64,000 nt of DNA from Rutstroemia sp. NJR-2017a BVV2 (GCA_002946415.1 NJPS01000079.1:1054001-1118000); one strand, 5' to 3'; shown: positions 1 to 10,788, numbered from the stretch's first letter. Numbers and translations are program-made. The notes: a model not told the origin generated them from the sequence alone.

Positions 1-3000
1 GGACGTGCTGGTGTTGCTTGAGGAGGCGGATTTGCGCGAGTGGGTACTATTCTTAGATGTTCGATTTGTAGCTGGAATGGGAGGTTCGGAACTGGAATTG
101 GTGTTGGAAGATGCTGGATCGTGGATGGGATTAGACGAGGTGGTATCAAAATGAAAATTTGGCGAAGGGAAGAAATCCGATAGGGAAATTGGAGTGGTGG
201 GTGATGGGATGGTGGCCAAAGCAGCACGCAGGTTACTGTCCATATCTTGACTGTAGATGCTAGATGTGGTGAGGGTGAGTGTCGATTTGCGAGGAGGAAC
301 CTCTGGCAATTCGCGATTTGGCATAGGTAGCGGGTTTGTGGTCTTGATTGAAGAACGTGGTCCATAACTCCTCCGACTTTGGTAGGTCTCGTATTGAAAT
401 GGTACGCCAAAAGAAGATGTTGTGGAAATCCGAGATTTGCATGTGCCGTCTGTCTCGATCAAGTCGTCATATTCGTCCCAAACCTCATCTTCTGCCAATT
501 CTGCATCGGGTTCTGGAATGACCGCGGTAATTTCTGCAACATTGAGTGTCCCTGAACTGCTTGTCATCGTAGCTGCGGAGTTCTTTCTTGGAGAAAAGGC
601 TAGAAATTCTCGCTGAATTGATCCAGGCGTGGATTTGTTTTCTTGGGAATTCCGTTGAGCATCGAGTTGCACCGCGTAATCCTGTTCAAGAGTAGAAGGC
701 TTTGGCGGACTTGCGCCGAGAGCTACAGAATCTGCATCGAGCTCTGCAAAGTTCAGAGTAGGTTGCAAAGTGCTAAGTCTTGCAAATGGTCGCGAGAATG
801 ACTTTGGCGATGTTGTCTCCGGTCTTGCAGACACGACCTTGGGAATCCTACCAACTTGTTGTAGACGACTTGGACGGACGGGAGTAACTTCTCTGGTGAT
901 TTGGAATTCTGGTTCAGGAATTTCTATTTCAGGAGAGAGTGGCAGAATCGGTTCTGGCGGAGCGTATACGGTGGTGGCTGGCATCACTTCGGGAAGTGAG
1001 GGTGCCATGGCCAGCTGCAACTCCTCAATTCTTCGCAGATTCTCCTTCATGTTACTAAACTGCAGCTCATCTAACTGCTCGTCAGTTAACATAACAACAT
1101 TCGAATCTCTCAAAATGTCCTCCAAATCCAGACTCTCTAAATCTTCTGGTTCGCTAGAAGAGTCCATCATGGCATAATGAGGTACTGCTTTGATGGGTTG
1201 CCGACCAACAGAGACTTGCACTGGGCTGCCCTTGACCTCCACTGGTGGTTTTTGTGCTTGTCGATGGAATATATTCCATTTTCGAGGCGATCTGGCTCGC
1301 TTCTCCAGTTTCTTCGGTTTAGAAGTATCGTCATTTCGACCCCGCTCGAGCTCTCCTTTCATTTCCAGTTGTGATTCACCAGATAATAGAGCAGAATCCG
1401 AAATTACCATAGAAGAGGATGGTTCCGTGGGAGGTATAATAAGTGGTTCGGGCGAAACCAAGGCACCCGTGGAGCTATTCAAGCGCTGCATCGACCTTCG
1501 GAATGCCAACGGTGGCTTTTTCTGATCCTCATATTGACCATCGGATGGTCTTCGGAATCTCGGCACACCAACAGAAGAGTTTCTGTTGCTGTTATCTTTC
1601 GGAATGGCAGATGGCCATAATGTAGGCTGAGACGGCTCTTGACTGGAACTAGTCTGTGTAGAAGTCTTACTCAGAGCAGTAAGACTCGTGTTACTTTCCG
1701 TACGACTAAACACTGAGCCAGAGTTTCGGTTTTCCTTTATTTGGCCACCTCCAGCTATCACAACAGGATTTATACGATCGCGGAAAAATGGATCTTGGGT
1801 GCCAGATACAAAAGTTGACGAACCACTCAAGCTTCTTTCGTGTGTGCGGCCTGGAGCGGGTGCACCTGTACTGCGACCACGAAGTGCGTAGCGTGTGTAG
1901 CCTTCGTGACCCGTACCTGCTGCTGGTCCCTTTCGAGGTGGTTTTTCGGCCGTCGCTGTTCCAGCTTCAGGTGTTGTCTTGGTGCGCCTACTGAAAAATC
2001 CGAAGCGATGTTTTCCATGGTCTGCACTCGGACTTGGGGTACGAGTTGTATGACCACGCGAAGGCGGTCTTAGGTTAGGAATAAACCCGAGGCCCGTTGG
2101 AGCAGGGCTCGGTTCCCGTTTGGGCGACACAAAAGGCATCGGCGATGGATTTGGTAATGGTTCTCGTGAGATTTGCCGAGGTACAGTTGGGGGAGGCGAC
2201 GCTGCTGACATTGTAGGGGAAATTGTGTCACTTCTATCTCCTGTGTATTTGATGCTGGTAAAATTGCTCTGCAGGATGGTAAAATCTCCCAGCTGGGTTC
2301 GTAGATCCGGTGCGCCATCTCTGCTGGGTCTCCTAGGAGGGGTTGGTCTCGCTGGCGACCCCCCTGGGCCGTCCACAAAACTTCGTATGGGAGCTTCTGG
2401 TGATGTTGGAACAATGGTGGGTCGGCTTTGGCTAGGTCGTGCAGGAGAGTTCTCATTTTCTGCAGGCTTCTTAAACTTTTGGGAAGACTTCCGAGGCGGA
2501 GGACTAGGTGGAAGCGGAGCCATTGGAGTTTTCTTCTTCTTCTCCTTGGTTAGTACTACCTTTCCGTCGGCTTTCACTGTAGAATTAGAGGATGATGAAT
2601 TAACTGATTCCCGTAATGCGGGTAGTCCTTGAGGGTCGAGGATCGGATTCTCAATCTCATTCGAAGGAGTACGGTCATGTCTCCTTGACAAGGGAGGCCT
2701 GCTTCTTGTAGGGCTGCTTCCTCTTCGACTTGGGATGCTTGACTTGAATGGAACGACGATACCTGGCGAAGCCGATGACATCGAAGTCGGTGTAGTATCT
2801 CTGCTATAGGCACTGGGGCCCGGAGACTCAGAGAATCGTGTCGAAGGACTTGCGCTGTATCCACTGCCACTATATCCGCTATACCGATTGTAGGCAGGGC
2901 CTGCGAATCCGAATCCAAAAGTAGGAGTGGGAGGTGAGATGTCCGGTGTGGATAATTTGTAAGGGATCTCCGCTGCCAATCTGCTATCCAAGTGGCCATG

Positions 3001-3618
3001 ATGTTCTCGATTTGGACGGTACCTATCTAACTCCGGTATAATCTTTGGTTGAGCGTCCATGGCGGGCGATGAAACTTTTCTTGTTCGTAGAGATGATTCA
3101 TTGTAGGACACTGGTGATTTGGACAAAGTTCCAACACTTGGCCTGCTATCCGGTCGGTGATTCCATTGTCCCAGAGGTTCAGTTGTTGCTCTTGACGTAG
3201 TTGGTCTACTCAGCTCGATGTGGTGAGATATCGATGAAGGTTTCCGTCTCAGAACATTTCGAGAAGCTTTCTCGCTGAGGGCAGTAGTAGGAAGAGATGC
3301 ATTCTTATCATCATTGACCCGAGCCCCAAGTGATGATACCATGGTACTTTTGTAACTGTTCTCGGACTTCGACCTTGGTGCTGGTGAAGGTTGGCGTATG
3401 CTCGGTCGAGGTAAACCCGTTTGTTGCTGTTGCTGTTGACTATTCATCTCCAAGTTCATTCTTCGACGTTCCTTCCTTGACTTTATGTAAGCGGATTCAT
3501 CCTCACGATCCCTTAAACGGCTTCCTTCCTGAGATGGTGTGGGATATCCCGCTCTTCTTTGCTGAACGCCAACATTTGGCCTGGCCGGTAGCCCGAATGT
3601 TGGAATATTGGATGCCAT
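1..3618 (-). CDS. Large disordered Ser/Pro-rich protein, C-terminus cut by the window edge
   Basis: A single open frame runs from an ATG at 3616-3618 on the minus strand to base 1 with no stop, giving 1206 codons, so the C-terminus lies outside the window. The product is low in complexity throughout and rich in Ser, Pro, Arg, Thr and Gln. It has a short glutamine run near residue 60, many SP/TP dipeptides with basic neighbours (possible proline-directed kinase sites) and proline-rich patches that could bind SH3 domains around residues 350-450. An acidic, more ordered stretch around residues 820-860 looks helical. I see no enzyme motif, signal peptide or membrane segment. No intron is needed in the visible part. 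I do not recognise the family; a scaffold or polarity/signalling adaptor is possible but unproven. The unbroken frame in Ser/Pro-biased sequence makes the CDS call secure. Confidence 0.85.
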   Translation of the reverse strand, partial: MASNIPTFGLPARPNVGVQQRRAGYPTPSQEGSRLRDREDESAYIKSRKERRRMNLEMNSQQQQQQTGLPRPSIRQPSPAPRSKSENSYKSTMVSSLGARVNDDKNASLPTTALSEKASRNVLRRKPSSISHHIELSRPTTSRATTEPLGQWNHRPDSRPSVGTLSKSPVSYNESSLRTRKVSSPAMDAQPKIIPELDRYRPNREHHGHLDSRLAAEIPYKLSTPDISPPTPTFGFGFAGPAYNRYSGYSGSGYSASPSTRFSESPGPSAYSRDTTPTSMSSASPGIVVPFKSSIPSRRGSSPTRSRPPLSRRHDRTPSNEIENPILDPQGLPALRESVNSSSSNSTVKADGKVVLTKEKKKKTPMAPLPPSPPPRKSSQKFKKPAENENSPARPSQSRPTIVPTSPEAPIRSFVDGPGGSPARPTPPRRPSRDGAPDLRTQLGDFTILQSNFTSIKYTGDRSDTISPTMSAASPPPTVPRQISREPLPNPSPMPFVSPKREPSPAPTGLGFIPNLRPPSRGHTTRTPSPSADHGKHRFGFFSRRTKTTPEAGTATAEKPPRKGPAAGTGHEGYTRYALRGRSTGAPAPGRTHERSLSGSSTFVSGTQDPFFRDRINPVVIAGGGQIKENRNSGSVFSRTESNTSLTALSKTSTQTSSSQEPSQPTLWPSAIPKDNSNRNSSVGVPRFRRPSDGQYEDQKKPPLAFRRSMQRLNSSTGALVSPEPLIIPPTEPSSSMVISDSALLSGESQLEMKGELERGRNDDTSKPKKLEKRARSPRKWNIFHRQAQKPPVEVKGSPVQVSVGRQPIKAVPHYAMMDSSSEPEDLESLDLEDILRDSNVVMLTDEQLDELQFSNMKENLRRIEELQLAMAPSLPEVMPATTVYAPPEPILPLSPEIEIPEPEFQITREVTPVRPSRLQQVGRIPKVVSARPETTSPKSFSRPFARLSTLQPTLNFAELDADSVALGASPPKPSTLEQDYAVQLDAQRNSQENKSTPGSIQREFLAFSPRKNSAATMTSSSGTLNVAEITAVIPEPDAELAEDEVWDEYDDLIETDGTCKSRISTTSSFGVPFQYETYQSRRSYGPRSSIKTTNPLPMPNRELPEVPPRKSTLTLTTSSIYSQDMDSNLRAALATIPSPTTPISLSDFFPSPNFHFDTTSSNPIHDPASSNTNSSSEPPIPATNRTSKNSTHSRKSASSSNTSTS

Positions 3619-4676
3619 TTTGTCTTGCTTCACTCAACATTATCTAAAAGAAACGGCAAAGGTGTGCTGGGTTCCACCCGTATGTTATAAACTGTGGCAA
3701 TCATATATGTTCGACATTCCGTGAAATATGGTAGTCTAGTTTTCTTGCATGGCAAACGGAAGTTCTTGACGATGGTTAGTTTAGCTGAAGGGAGAATAAG
3801 AATGAAGAGCGTACCTGTTATTACATATGTGTGTTACTCCGCGAGGATTCTTTTCTAATCACAACTTTTATTGTATAGGGATATCGAATGCTGTGATGGT
3901 GTGTTCTGGATGGCACAAGATATTATGTGGTGGCCAATATACTTGGGTACAAAGCACGTGCAGCTTCCGAATCGATGACGGAAAACGGTGCGAATACCAA
4001 AACACCACCAGGGTATGTTTGTATTCCGAACAGTGCGGAATAGTAGGAAAAAGCAAGTAACCCCGGAATCCAAGAAACCCAAGAATGAATTTTGATCGAA
4101 AAGGTTAAAGAGATGGGATGCAGTAAAGTAGTAGTGAGATAGGGAGAAAAGAAAGAATGCCAGCAAATGCTCCTAGATATTCGCGGATTCGTTCAGGTTA
4201 ATAGTAAGGGTCGTACTTTTGCGGAATGGATAAGGCACAACAGTGTGGGGACTTTCACCCTATGTTTTTGCCGGGAAACTAAAGACGTGGGTTTTAGTTG
4301 GACGAAAGTTAAGCCACTGAGTTCTTTAGCTGCACCTTAACGCAGGTTCGATATCCATTTATTTTTGGGGCGTGGAGTCGTACTAAATTTGCGTTGCGGG
4401 CCGTGATATACTTGGACTCGGACGTACTCCAGTAGCGGAGTATGTATGGTTGTATACAAATAATAGATAGTATGCAGAGAGTGCGGATCGTCAGGGAGGT
4501 GGGAACCATATATTAGAACTAAGGGCACTCCGGGTCGAAACTATGCAGTGGAGCAGTTGTGTAGACAAGAGGATGTCGTGGTTTCCCAGAAGGCCGCAGA
4601 GGGCATTCAGGTCGGCTGTATGGCTGCTCGCTATTCTGCGGTCATGCCCAGTACAGTGCGCTGCTTTGCTTTCTTG

Positions 4677-4700
4677 CTTGATTGCTTGATTGCTTGATTG
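4677..4700. repeat. Three perfect copies of an 8-bp unit (CTTGATTG)
   Basis: The unit CTTGATTG occurs three times head to tail with no mismatch. It lies in non-coding sequence and looks like a short minisatellite. Confidence 0.9.
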
Positions 4701-5458
4701 TGGCGTTTAACACTGAGGCCCCATTACGATAGACCGGTGTACGAGCGGAGAGGGTCTCTGCTATGGGCCATTCATGTACCGTGCATGTACTGCAGCACGT
4801 ACAAACACTGTGCATATGGCTGTGCCTCTGGAGTAGCCGATGACAGGAATCCTTCGATACTGCGTGAAAGCTTAAGAGCTGTTGAGTGAGGAGGCAAAGC
4901 TTCTAGAGAATCATTAATATTCGTCATTAAGCATTTGTGGTCGTTTGGGGAGTTTTGTGTGCAGAAAGGAAAAAAAGCAGGGCAAAAGAAATTCTCAAGC
5001 CCACAAATCACGCATGACAAGAGCTGCAGAGCCCTGTAAAATCTCGTTAATATCGCTATGTGCTGCGCCCGAAATAAGATACTTGTATGTACTCCAGACC
5101 TATGAAATCGAAGTCGGGCTTTGTACTCAATTCATTGGTGAGCGGTGAATGCTTGGTTGAGGCATAATTGCTCGCGATACAATTACTCGCTTTTCCTACG
5201 AACGAGTCACTTTTGGGCATGCGATTCGGTTGATATAAACGCCAAATCGTCATTCGTCGACTATCACAGGGTAACATCGGCGAACAAGTCCGAGGCCTGG
5301 TCAGAGATAGCTTCAATGGCTGTTATTGATTTGGACATGTAATTGGCCAATGCTCGAATGCTCATGTTGGTTGATGGCGCGCTTGTCGCATGAGCACATA
5401 TATATCCACCCTTTTCGCGGGCGGGTCTTGCGGCTTTGCGCTTCTACAGTCATAACTT

Positions 5459-5490
5459 GGTACCTGGACAGTTGAAGAAAGTCAGGTACC
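5459..5490. repeat. Inverted repeat, 8-bp arms GGTACCTG/CAGGTACC
   Basis: The arms GGTACCTG (5459-5466) and CAGGTACC (5483-5490) are perfect inverted copies separated by 16 bp. This could be a paired protein-binding site or chance. No gene starts nearby. Confidence 0.6.
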
Positions 5491-5576
5491 TTGCTGTACC
5501 TTCGTCGTTGGAACGCGAAGTGGTGCTAGCATTATCGAGATGTCTAGGCGTCCGTCAGCTCCAACGATGAACCCCG

Positions 5577-5606
5577 TAAGCTGCCCTAAGCTGCCCTAAG
5601 CTGCCC
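5577..5606. repeat. Three perfect copies of a 10-bp unit (TAAGCTGCCC)
   Basis: Three exact tandem copies of TAAGCTGCCC lie in the middle of the 4-kb spacer. One turn of DNA per unit would place any bound protein on the same helix face; function is unknown. Confidence 0.9.
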
Positions 5607-6767
5607 TCTCACGTAAATGCCCGGTCTCCTCCGTGCTGTAGAGTCGAATCCGGGGATGCTATGCGAAGGATAAAATCTAGCTAAGGATAAAGCTACAGCC
5701 TACACGAAATGCAAGGCCAGAACGAAGCCCTGTACCTGGACATGGATCCGGACCGTATCGGACGAATCCTATGACGACGTTGACCCGATGATAATCCGTT
5801 TACGGTATGCCAAACTGATCTTGTGTTCCCGTAGGATCACAAACATATGTACCCAAAGGTATCTTCAACCATACACCGTTCTCGTCGGTATGATAGAATG
5901 ATGATCCTTCGAGATTGGCAGCATTCGCGGGATGCGATTTGATCGAATCTGTGTATGTAATACGGCTTGTTAACATGAATTTGTGCCATGTGCAGTCTAG
6001 CTTTTTGTTGAATTTAATTGGTTATATCAAAAGGATTCTTATCCAATGGATCGTAAAATTTGCTTCCCTGGCGGGTGAAGAAACTCTCCCCCTGAACCAA
6101 GCTCTCCTCATTGCCCAAACGGGACAATAAGAATCTCTCTAAATCTTAGATCTGTGGGTTAGACGGTCACTAAGAGTTTCTTGTTGAGATTTTCCTGGCC
6201 TAGGTTTTTCTCCAAACGGGAAAAGCCTGAAGCGGAATGTCAAAAGTAGTCTATCCAACGAAAGATACAGTTTGACCACGGCTAATCATGCCTGTGCGTA
6301 CGGTAAGGAGGAGAAGGTAGTAGTTACTCGACAACCCTGCAAACTATCAGACAACACAGAAAGTAGTCATGCTCCGCGAAGGTCGATCTTTCGGTCTGAA
6401 AATCTGGCAGCGACCAGTGTCTCGGCACCTACGACCAAGATGATGGCAGCTTTGAGGCTGATAGACTCACTGTCCACGCAACGATCCGAGATATGTCAAT
6501 GTTCCCAGCATAGCTGAATTTTGCAGAAGCGAGAGGCGACTGACTGTGCGTTGGCGGCGGGATTAACTGGAGTACTTGTGGCGGAGTCTGTGCATGTACG
6601 AGACACGATACAGAACGCCACACTTGAAAACAGCAAACAGTTTGATCTGCTTCTTGAAGGTACATGTTGAATATATTATGCGTTGGCAGGCGATGTTCTC
6701 GATACAACTCGGAGGTGGTTTTGAGTCAACGAAAATTAGCCCGACGGAAACCTTTTTCGGCCAAGGG

Positions 6768-6787
6768 CCGATGGATTTATCCATCGG
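6768..6787. repeat. Near-perfect palindrome, 9-bp arms with a 2-bp centre
   Basis: CCGATGGAT and ATCCATCGG flank a TT centre. The CCG..CGG ends resemble the half-sites bound by fungal Zn2Cys6 factors, but the spacing (14 bp between CCG and CGG) is only suggestive. It could also form a hairpin in RNA. Confidence 0.55.
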
Positions 6788-7668
6788 GACGCCCAAATCT
6801 ATTGAGCAGGGTTCTAAGGCACTTCATTGGTTATGTAGAGGTGGGCCGCGTTCCTCAGTTTCGGGTCCAAATCAGTAACGTGACGACGAAGTGGTGTCCT
6901 AAACCTTGTTTTCCCTTGACTCTTCCGTATCTATCATGTTGTACTTGTACCAGAAACGGGGGGAGGGGGTTGCATGTAGAGCCATTGGATGAGGGGACGT
7001 TGATCTCATACTTTACCGGTCTCGGAGCAGGCCCCTCTTTTGTAGTTTCTATTTACATCAGCACTTTATCTTGGAAGGGTATCACATCTTCAATAGTCAT
7101 TCTACGAAGCTCATTCGTGGTAATCGTCTCCCCAAGGAGTTTCTCAAATCCTCCTAAACGTTAGAAGGATAATCGTTGGTTGTGCAGATCTCAGTTGTCT
7201 TTCCCCTGACACTGTTCTATTGAGAGTGTATCTTTTGTCCTCATAGCGCCATAGGCCCTGATTGGTCTTGATCAGAAAGTCTCAGGAGTCGACCTTTCTG
7301 CAAGTGTCGATGACATCTTCTCAACTGCGAGCATAGTGCAAGTATGATTTCCTCCGAGCACCTGGACCTGAAACTAACTGGGACCATTGCTGTAGAAAGA
7401 AAACGGTCTGAAATCCTCGTGAAAATGCCATTGAACGGGATGCACGGACAGAGCTTGTTTTAACGTGTGCTTGTAGACTCAGAACGCTCAGACTCTTTGA
7501 AAGAGCGGGATAGGGGAGAGCTACCAGTGATGTCAATGGCTCTAGGGAAACGCAAAACGTCGTTGGATTTCATGAGAAAATAGAATTTGACTAATATACA
7601 ATATCGCCGGTTAAGTTCTCGAACTCAAGTAGCTGGCAAACATCTCCGCAAATCATAGGCCGTCTTCA

Positions 7669-8562
7669 TTATGCAGTGCTCTGGAATCTCTTCGCTCTTG
7701 CTTCAGCCTTTGCTTTCTCGGTAGGATCATCCGTAATACGACCACCGGAGGGTTTCTTCGCACCAGGTTTCTGTTGAGGTTTTTGTGTAGGTTTCTGGTT
7801 GTTTTTCGGTCCTGGCTGCGATCTACGATCCGGTGTTTGCCTTTTGGGGTTCCTTCCGCCCTGGTGTTTTTCGTCACGAGCTCGCTTCTCTCTTCGCTCT
7901 GGAAGTGCGCTATCCAATCCCTTCACAACCTTCTCACTTGCGTCCAGTCCAAACTTCTTTGCACGCTCTGCCAATTTCTTTGCCTCCTCATCTTCGGTAA
8001 TACCAAATCGCTTGGCCCTAGCGGCGCGTTTTTCGGCTTCCTTTTCAGCATCAGTCTGCTCCAAGCCAGCACTGAAGTCCGGTTTTGGAGCTTCTGGCAC
8101 AGGCTCAGGCGCTACTTCAGCTGCTGCTGCTGTAGGACCGGATGCTGCAACGACACCGTCCGCAGCCGTGGGTGCTCCTTCTCCTCCAGTCACCTTCAAA
8201 TCGGTCGTCGTGGCTGGATCGATTGCAGGTTCCTGGTTGGGGACTTTTGTAGGGTTTGGTATCTCTTCTTTTCCTCCAGCAGCAGCAATTGCAGCATCTG
8301 CAGGTGTAGTTGTAGTTGCCTTCTTCTCATCGTCTTCGTCCCAGTCGATTTCATCTTCACCGGTTGTAGCTAGGGATTATCAGTGTCAAATCTTCGAGTG
8401 AATCGCGAATATCGAGTACCGACCTGGAGCGTCTGCAGCTGGCTTTTTATCTGCTTCTTTTAATCTTGCGATAAGCTCAGCTTTGTTTCCAGAAATTGGT
8501 AGAGACTTGTCCTGGAGAAGTTTTCTGAGCTCGGGGACCTTGAGATGGGAGTAGTCCGTCAT
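7669..8562 (-). CDS. SAP-domain mRNP protein, Tho1/SARNP (CIP29) family
   Basis: Model: complement(join(7669..8369,8424..8562)), 279 aa, one 54-nt intron with an in-frame join. Residues 1-40 form a SAP domain (opening MTDYSHLKVPELRKLL, with a GNKAELIARL core), the helix-extended-loop-helix DNA/RNA binding fold. A short acidic segment (DEIDWDEDDE) and an Ala/Pro/Thr-rich linker follow. The C-terminal half carries three copies of an A/E-RAK[RK]F[GQ] motif, as in Tho1/MOS11-type proteins, then a basic, Gln/Pro/Lys-rich tail. Tho1 and SARNP bind nascent mRNPs with TREX/Sub2 and act in nuclear mRNA packaging and export. The start is the first ATG and begins the SAP domain directly. Family assignment is confident; the exact orthologue name less so. 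Confidence 0.9.
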
Positions 8563-10119
8563 TTTGGTTGCGCTGATCGAAATCGAAGTAGGATGACTGG
8601 GAATTGATGAAATGAGAGATTGGATGATGAAATTGAGGTCTGTATGTATTAAAATTGATGCGAGAAAGTGAAATCAGAACGGAAGGTCGAAGTTGTTGAT
8701 GATTTCAGACTGAAGAACGCGCTGTTGCGATCAAGGCGACGTGAAATGTGGCTTGTCAAACTGGCGAATTGCGCTAAAAGTAAAAGTTGTGGCTGAACCG
8801 TACTTGGCCAGCAAATTGTCTCACCAAGAATACCTACGCGAAAGATTCTCAGCGGTGACAATAAACCACAAAGCGTATATGTTGAGTATCAATGGGACTC
8901 GGCGACTGCGCGATATATAAATTTTGATCATGTATCGCCGTAAGTCGCGACATCGCGGACTGACTGAATGGGCAACCCCCCTATTTGTCGTTCCGGAGAG
9001 AAGCTCGGGAAGCATCTTCCTACCCCTAAATGATAGTAACGACAGGTTATCATGCCATCGTGAAATTCTCCTGTTGTTTAATCACACCCTTGTTTCCTGT
9101 TCCACTTGTCTTCTTCAAATACTAATATTTGCTACCAGCCATACGAAGTCATGCTGTTCGTATTATAATGACGATCGGCCAAGCAGTCTAATCGCTGCTC
9201 AGGACTCAAAGTTGAGTCTTGAGTGATAGGCACTAGAAGGTGATATACATAATCTATGTAGACCACCAGATGCTTCATCTCTATGTAACAATGTTGGCGA
9301 TGTCACCCTCGCTATCTTCAACAGTTTGTTATGCCTGCTTGTGGGCCTATGTCAACAGTTGCCGTCACCTAACATTCATTTGAGTTGGCAACTCCTTTAC
9401 CAGAGAGACTCATACGCGTACTTCATCTCAGTTCATTTTCTATAGGCTCATAAGCCAATCGAGCTATGGCTTCTCGATCAATCGCTGAGCTGGCCATGAT
9501 TATATCCACAACACGGTCATAATCACCGAATATTTGAGCAATCTTGATGTGGCACAACAACTTTCGATGTCAATAATTCTACCCAGTGGCACACAGCAAC
9601 TGATGTTCCGCATATAGAAGCATCTCGATCAGCAGTCATCGGTGCCACTACGAGTTGCACGATATAATTAGGACCAAAAGCATATCTCATAAGTTTCACT
9701 GTTAGCATCTCCACGTATCGAGGAGCGCAAGATATTAATTTGTGAGAGCATGACCGGCACTGAGTATGAATGCGGTTGGGAGGTTCAATAGCAATCAACG
9801 ATGCAGATAGATCAAATTGAAATTCTCTGTGCCAGTCACATTCTCAGTTTCGATGATCAACAGAAAAGGTGTAGTATTCTAATCTTCCCCTTATATCCTC
9901 ATCATAAAAGTACAACAAAAGGCATCCTGTACAGAAAGTAAAAGCAACAATAATCATATAAAACAAAACCAAAAATATCGAACCCCTTTTCAACAGTCTC
10001 ACTCGAAGTCCCAATTTTGTTTCCCTTCGTAGCGTCTCCATCACTACTCGCACTTGCATCAAATCCCTTCATTCCCCACCACCTGCAGAAGTAGTCCCAC
10101 TATCAGCTACTTTGCTGCC
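8563..10119. other. Intergenic region, about 1.5 kb
   Basis: It contains the promoter and leader of the SAP-domain gene at the left and the 3' flank of the repeat-protein gene at the right. A TATATAAA-like string sits near 8914. Short open frames (up to about 100 codons) show no protein-like pattern. Nothing else seen. Confidence 0.5.
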
Positions 10120-10788
10120 TTAATTCGCAGCAGTGACAGAAGGGAGAGCAGCGGTAGCAGTCTCGAATTCGACGCTGCTGGCCACACCGGACGGGAATGG
10201 ATGATGAGGAGCGCTCTTGAATCCACCACTGGGGAAAGCGCTGAACTCGGGGTTGTGAGCGCTGAGTCCGGTGGGGTGGGGCTCCATGGCTGAGGGGCGA
10301 GGTCCTAATGCTGAGTGGCGAGGTTCCATGGCTGAGGGGTGAGCTTTCATGACTGAGGCGTGAGGTCTGTCAGTTGCGGAGAATGTGGGATGAGGTTTGT
10401 CGGCTCCGGACATAGTGAGATGGCGTTTCTCTGTTGCGGAGACTCTGGGATGCGGTTTATCTGTTGCGGAGACCCTGGGAGGGAATTTTTCGGTTGCAGA
10501 GAATTCGGGATGACGTTTGTCGGTTCCGGAGACCTGGGGATGATGTTTGTCGCCTGCGGAAAATGTGGGATGAGGTTTGTCGGCTGCAGACACTGTGGGA
10601 TGATGTTTCTCCGTTGCCGAAAAAGCGGAATGAGGTCTATCAGTCGCAGAGATCATGGGACCAAGGGAACCGGTTGGGTGAGGGTGGGAGTTGGTGAAAG
10701 TAGAAACCTCGGAGAATTGGATTGGGGAAGCGGAGATCATAGAAATGAGGAGGGCGGCAGTTGCGCAGGAGATTTTGGTGAAATGCAT
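10120..10788 (-). CDS. Small secreted protein built of two tandem-repeat arrays
   Basis: An intronless 222-codon frame starts at ATG 10786-10788. Residues 1-20 are a typical signal peptide (MHFTKIS, hydrophobic core AALLISMI, then SASP). The mature part has no cysteine. From about residue 48 to 147 there are ten 10-residue repeats with pattern A-T-[DE]-[KR]-x-H-P-x-[FV]-S, rich in His, Pro and Ser. Residues 147-174 hold four 7-residue repeats of the type M-E-P-R-P-S-A. A Ser/Ala/Pro-rich tail follows, without a clear GPI signal. Only one repeat boundary carries clear KR dibasic sites, so Kex2 processing into equal peptides is not obvious. The gene could encode a wall-associated or surface protein, or an effector; I do not recognise a family. 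A TATA-like string lies about 240 bp upstream. Confidence 0.88.
   Translation of the reverse strand: MHFTKISCATAALLISMISASPIQFSEVSTFTNSHPHPTGSLGPMISATDRPHSAFSATEKHHPTVSAADKPHPTFSAGDKHHPQVSGTDKRHPEFSATEKFPPRVSATDKPHPRVSATEKRHLTMSGADKPHPTFSATDRPHASVMKAHPSAMEPRHSALGPRPSAMEPHPTGLSAHNPEFSAFPSGGFKSAPHHPFPSGVASSVEFETATAALPSVTAAN
10267..10350 (-). repeat. 21-bp tandem repeats, four copies, encoding 7-aa units
   Basis: Within the secreted protein, residues 147-174 read as four units of the type [ML]-x-[AP]-[RH]-[HP]-[ST]-[AG]. The array starts where the 10-residue array ends, so the two share a boundary methionine. Confidence 0.85.
10348..10647 (-). repeat. 30-bp tandem repeats, ten copies, encoding 10-aa units
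   Basis: Ten degenerate copies keep exact 30-bp phase. His, Pro, Ser and the acidic/basic pair (D/E then K/R) are conserved while the two positions after HP vary, suggesting selection on the amino-acid pattern. Confidence 0.9.

Larger units (their letters stand above)
3619..7668. other. Gene-poor intergenic spacer, about 4 kb
   Basis: No open frame here looks like protein. The longest (166 codons, 6664-7164 on plus) has a mixed, unpatterned composition and no splice partners. The spacer holds three 8-bp direct repeats near 4.68 kb, three 10-bp direct repeats near 5.58 kb and two short inverted repeats near 5.47 and 6.78 kb. The 5' leader and promoter of the disordered-protein gene must lie at its left end. 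A non-coding transcript or an old, decayed element cannot be excluded. Confidence 0.5.

Noticed and set aside
6664..7164. 166-codon plus-strand frame in the 4-kb spacer
   Set aside because: Mixed composition with no membrane, signal or domain pattern, a TTG-like context and no splice partners; length is plausible by chance in 4 kb.
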